6,444 nt of DNA. It comes from Leptospirillum sp. Its GTDB lineage: Bacteria; Nitrospirota; Leptospirillia; Leptospirillales; Leptospirillaceae. The notes below the pieces were generated by a model. The model searched no databases. It worked only from the letters and a program-made list of their open reading frames with translations, and was not told the origin of the DNA. A program made the translations under genes and the position numbers. This document shows, piece by piece, positions 4,996 to 6,444 of the stretch. Each line of letters opens with the position of its first letter. Position 1 is the stretch's first letter. The DNA lies in NCBI GenBank assembly GCA_027346125.1, contig DAIEST010000223.1, positions 1 through 6,444 of the forward strand, read 5' to 3'.

Positions 4996-6444
4996 CAACA
5001 AAAAAAGGCCGCCCCTCCGAAGGACGGCCAGAAGAAATCACCCAAATCAATGATACCACGGCCTTTCTGGATGTTCCAGTCACCGCCGACGGAAAACGGC
5101 CACCAAGAGAACCGCTGACCCCGGAGGCCCTGGGCCGGATCGTGGAGGCGCTCCCCAAGGGGCTGACGCCTTCCCACAAGGAAATTCTTCTCAAGTCGGG
5201 GCTCTCTGAAAAGGTCGTTGCGGAGTCGGGTTACTTCTCCGTTTCCGCCGAGTATATCAAGAAATTCGGCTTCTCATCGTCCCACGGCCCCGCCCTCGGC
5301 ATGCCCTACCGGAACCGGGACGGCCAGGTGGTGCAAGTCGACCTCCGGTTTGACACCCCCATTCCCGATCCCAAGCGCCCCGGAAAAAAGATCCGTTATT
5401 TAAGCCCCCCAGGGCTCCCCAAGGTTTGCGATTGGCCCCAACGGGAGCCGTCGGAGGGAGATGTGGTCTTGCTCGTCGAAGGGAAGAAGAAGGCCGACGC
5501 GGCCCGGTCCCTGGGGCTTTTTGCTGTCGCCCTCCCCGGTATTTATGGCCTCGGGATGCGGGCCAAGGAAGCCCGGCACGACTTCGAGGCGTTCCCCTGG
5601 GAGGATCGGGAGGTCGTCGTTGTCTTCGATACCGAGACGAAACCGAAGACGAAGGCCGCAGTCGAGAAGGCCCGGACGTTCACTTGCGAGTACCTGGCCT
5701 CCCTCGGGGCCGTTCCGAAGGTTGCCATTCTCCCGGAACCAGAAGATGGGGAAGGGAAGATGGGCCTCGACGATTTCTTCTCTCAGGGAGGGACGAAGGA
5801 AGACCTTTTTTCCCTGATTGAAGACCCGGCCCCGGACTGGAAGACGCGCCTCGTTCTCACCGATGCCGGGGGTGTTCGGGTCAACGTCTTCAACCTCGGG
5901 CTTATCATCGCCAACGATCCCGACTTCTCCCGGTACAAGGAAACCCGCTTCAACGACCTGACGAAGCGCCTTGAGCTTCCAGACGGGACCCTCATCGACA
6001 CCCCAATCTTGACCGAGCTCGCCGGAGATATTGAGGGGGCCTACAAAACTTCCCTCATCCAAATTGACACCATCCAACGGGTTCTGGAACTCATCGGCAC
6101 GCAACGCCGATTCCACCCGATCAAGGATTGGCTCGAAGCCCTCCCGCCTTGGGACCGAACCCTCCGGATTGAGTGGCTTTTCCCGACATACTACGGAGCC
6201 AGGGATTCCGCCTTCGTTCGGTCCGTGGGAAGGAATCTCATGATCGCCGCCATTTCCAGGATCTTCTCTCCCGGCTGTAAGCATGATCACGTCGTAGTAC
6301 TTGAAGGTCCGCAGGGGATCGGCAAGAGCAGGTCGATTCAAACGCTCTTTGGGACCGAGTGGGCAACGACCGCAAGGGCCGACATCAGCTCGAAGGATTT
6401 TGTCAGTGGGATTCTTGGCTTTTGGGCCATCGAGCTCTCCGAAC
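4992..6444 (+). CDS. primase-helicase: DUF3854 TOPRIM-like plus VapE domain (cut by right edge)
   Basis: An uninterrupted frame of 484 codons runs from the ATG at 4992 off the right edge. Residues about 45-155 resemble the N-terminal part of phage and island primases (a zinc-free region with ALGMPYRNRDGQ and RYLSPPG). Residues about 156-275 match DUF3854, a TOPRIM-like primase domain: LLVEGKKKADAARSLGL with E163, LPGIYG, and the acidic VVVVFDTET with D213 and E215. From about 280 it becomes a VapE-type (virulence-associated E) P-loop ATPase, with PPWDRTLRIEWL, then Walker A GPQGIGKS (439-446, K445) and FWAIELSE near the edge as the probable Walker B region. It would prime and unwind DNA for replication of the excised element. 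The start overlaps the AlpA-like stop by four bases, which implies coupled translation. The C-terminal part of the ATPase is not seen. Confidence 0.9.
   Translation, partial: MTTKKGRPSEGRPEEITQINDTTAFLDVPVTADGKRPPREPLTPEALGRIVEALPKGLTPSHKEILLKSGLSEKVVAESGYFSVSAEYIKKFGFSSSHGPALGMPYRNRDGQVVQVDLRFDTPIPDPKRPGKKIRYLSPPGLPKVCDWPQREPSEGDVVLLVEGKKKADAARSLGLFAVALPGIYGLGMRAKEARHDFEAFPWEDREVVVVFDTETKPKTKAAVEKARTFTCEYLASLGAVPKVAILPEPEDGEGKMGLDDFFSQGGTKEDLFSLIEDPAPDWKTRLVLTDAGGVRVNVFNLGLIIANDPDFSRYKETRFNDLTKRLELPDGTLIDTPILTELAGDIEGAYKTSLIQIDTIQRVLELIGTQRRFHPIKDWLEALPPWDRTLRIEWLFPTYYGARDSAFVRSVGRNLMIAAISRIFSPGCKHDHVVVLEGPQGIGKSRSIQTLFGTEWATTARADISSKDFVSGILGFWAIELSE

Larger units (their letters stand above)
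2466..6444 (+). mobile_element. integrative element (phage satellite-like island), left end only
   Basis: From the tRNA fragment rightwards the content changes from chromosomal genes to an integration and replication module, all on one strand: tyrosine integrase, DUF6499-like protein, AlpA/Xis-like regulator and primase-helicase. The element continues past the right edge. The gene order resembles P4-like and PICI-like satellites and some genomic islands; no capsid, terminase, tail or conjugation gene is visible, so prophage, satellite and other island types remain open. Confidence 0.8.

Noticed and set aside
5400..6341. Long open frame of 313 codons on the minus strand
   Set aside because: It lies wholly opposite the primase-helicase frame, which carries recognisable DUF3854 and Walker A motifs; the minus-strand product is low-complexity (Gly, Glu, Pro, Arg) with no recognisable domain.

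Overview
The window looks like bacterial chromosome on the left (about 1-2465) joined to the start of an integrated mobile element on the right (2466 to the right edge). The DNA is moderately GC-rich by eye, with Shine-Dalgarno sites, some TTG starts and a periplasmic BcsZ-type cellulase with a signal peptide, so a Gram-negative (diderm) bacterium is likely. A cellulose-making biofilm former such as an acidophile of the Leptospirillum type would fit, but the sequence does not settle the genus.

Chromosomal part. A major facilitator superfamily (MFS) transporter runs leftwards from 618 and is cut by the left edge. Pointing the other way is a small unrecognised gene (797-1153). A good sigma70-like promoter (1150-1178) follows, then a complete GH8 endoglucanase, bcsZ (1270-2439), with signal peptide and catalytic residues intact. 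No other cellulose synthase genes are inside the window.

Junction. Just after bcsZ, on the minus strand, lies the 3' part of a tRNA-Gln(CTG): CCA, acceptor 3' strand, T arm, variable loop and anticodon loop. Homology breaks inside the anticodon stem, and there is no D arm or 5' acceptor strand. A tRNA-type tyrosine integrase starts about 230 bases further in. This is the classic left attachment junction of an element inserted into the 3' half of a tRNA gene. The intact tRNA-Gln should lie at the far, unseen end. The leader between junction and integrase holds an IHF-like site and four copies of an 11-bp repeat, ARGTTGAACAY.

Element part. All genes point rightwards: the integrase (2741-3925), a protein with a DUF6499-like regulator domain (4017-4679), an AlpA/Xis-like helix-turn-helix protein (4807-4995), and a large primase-helicase (4992 to beyond 6444) with a DUF3854 TOPRIM-like primase region followed by a VapE-type P-loop domain. 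The last two overlap by four bases. Integrase, small DNA-binding regulator and primase-helicase together are the integration, control and replication module of P4-like or PICI-like phage satellites and related islands. Whether this is a satellite, a prophage or another integrative element depends on cargo beyond the right edge.
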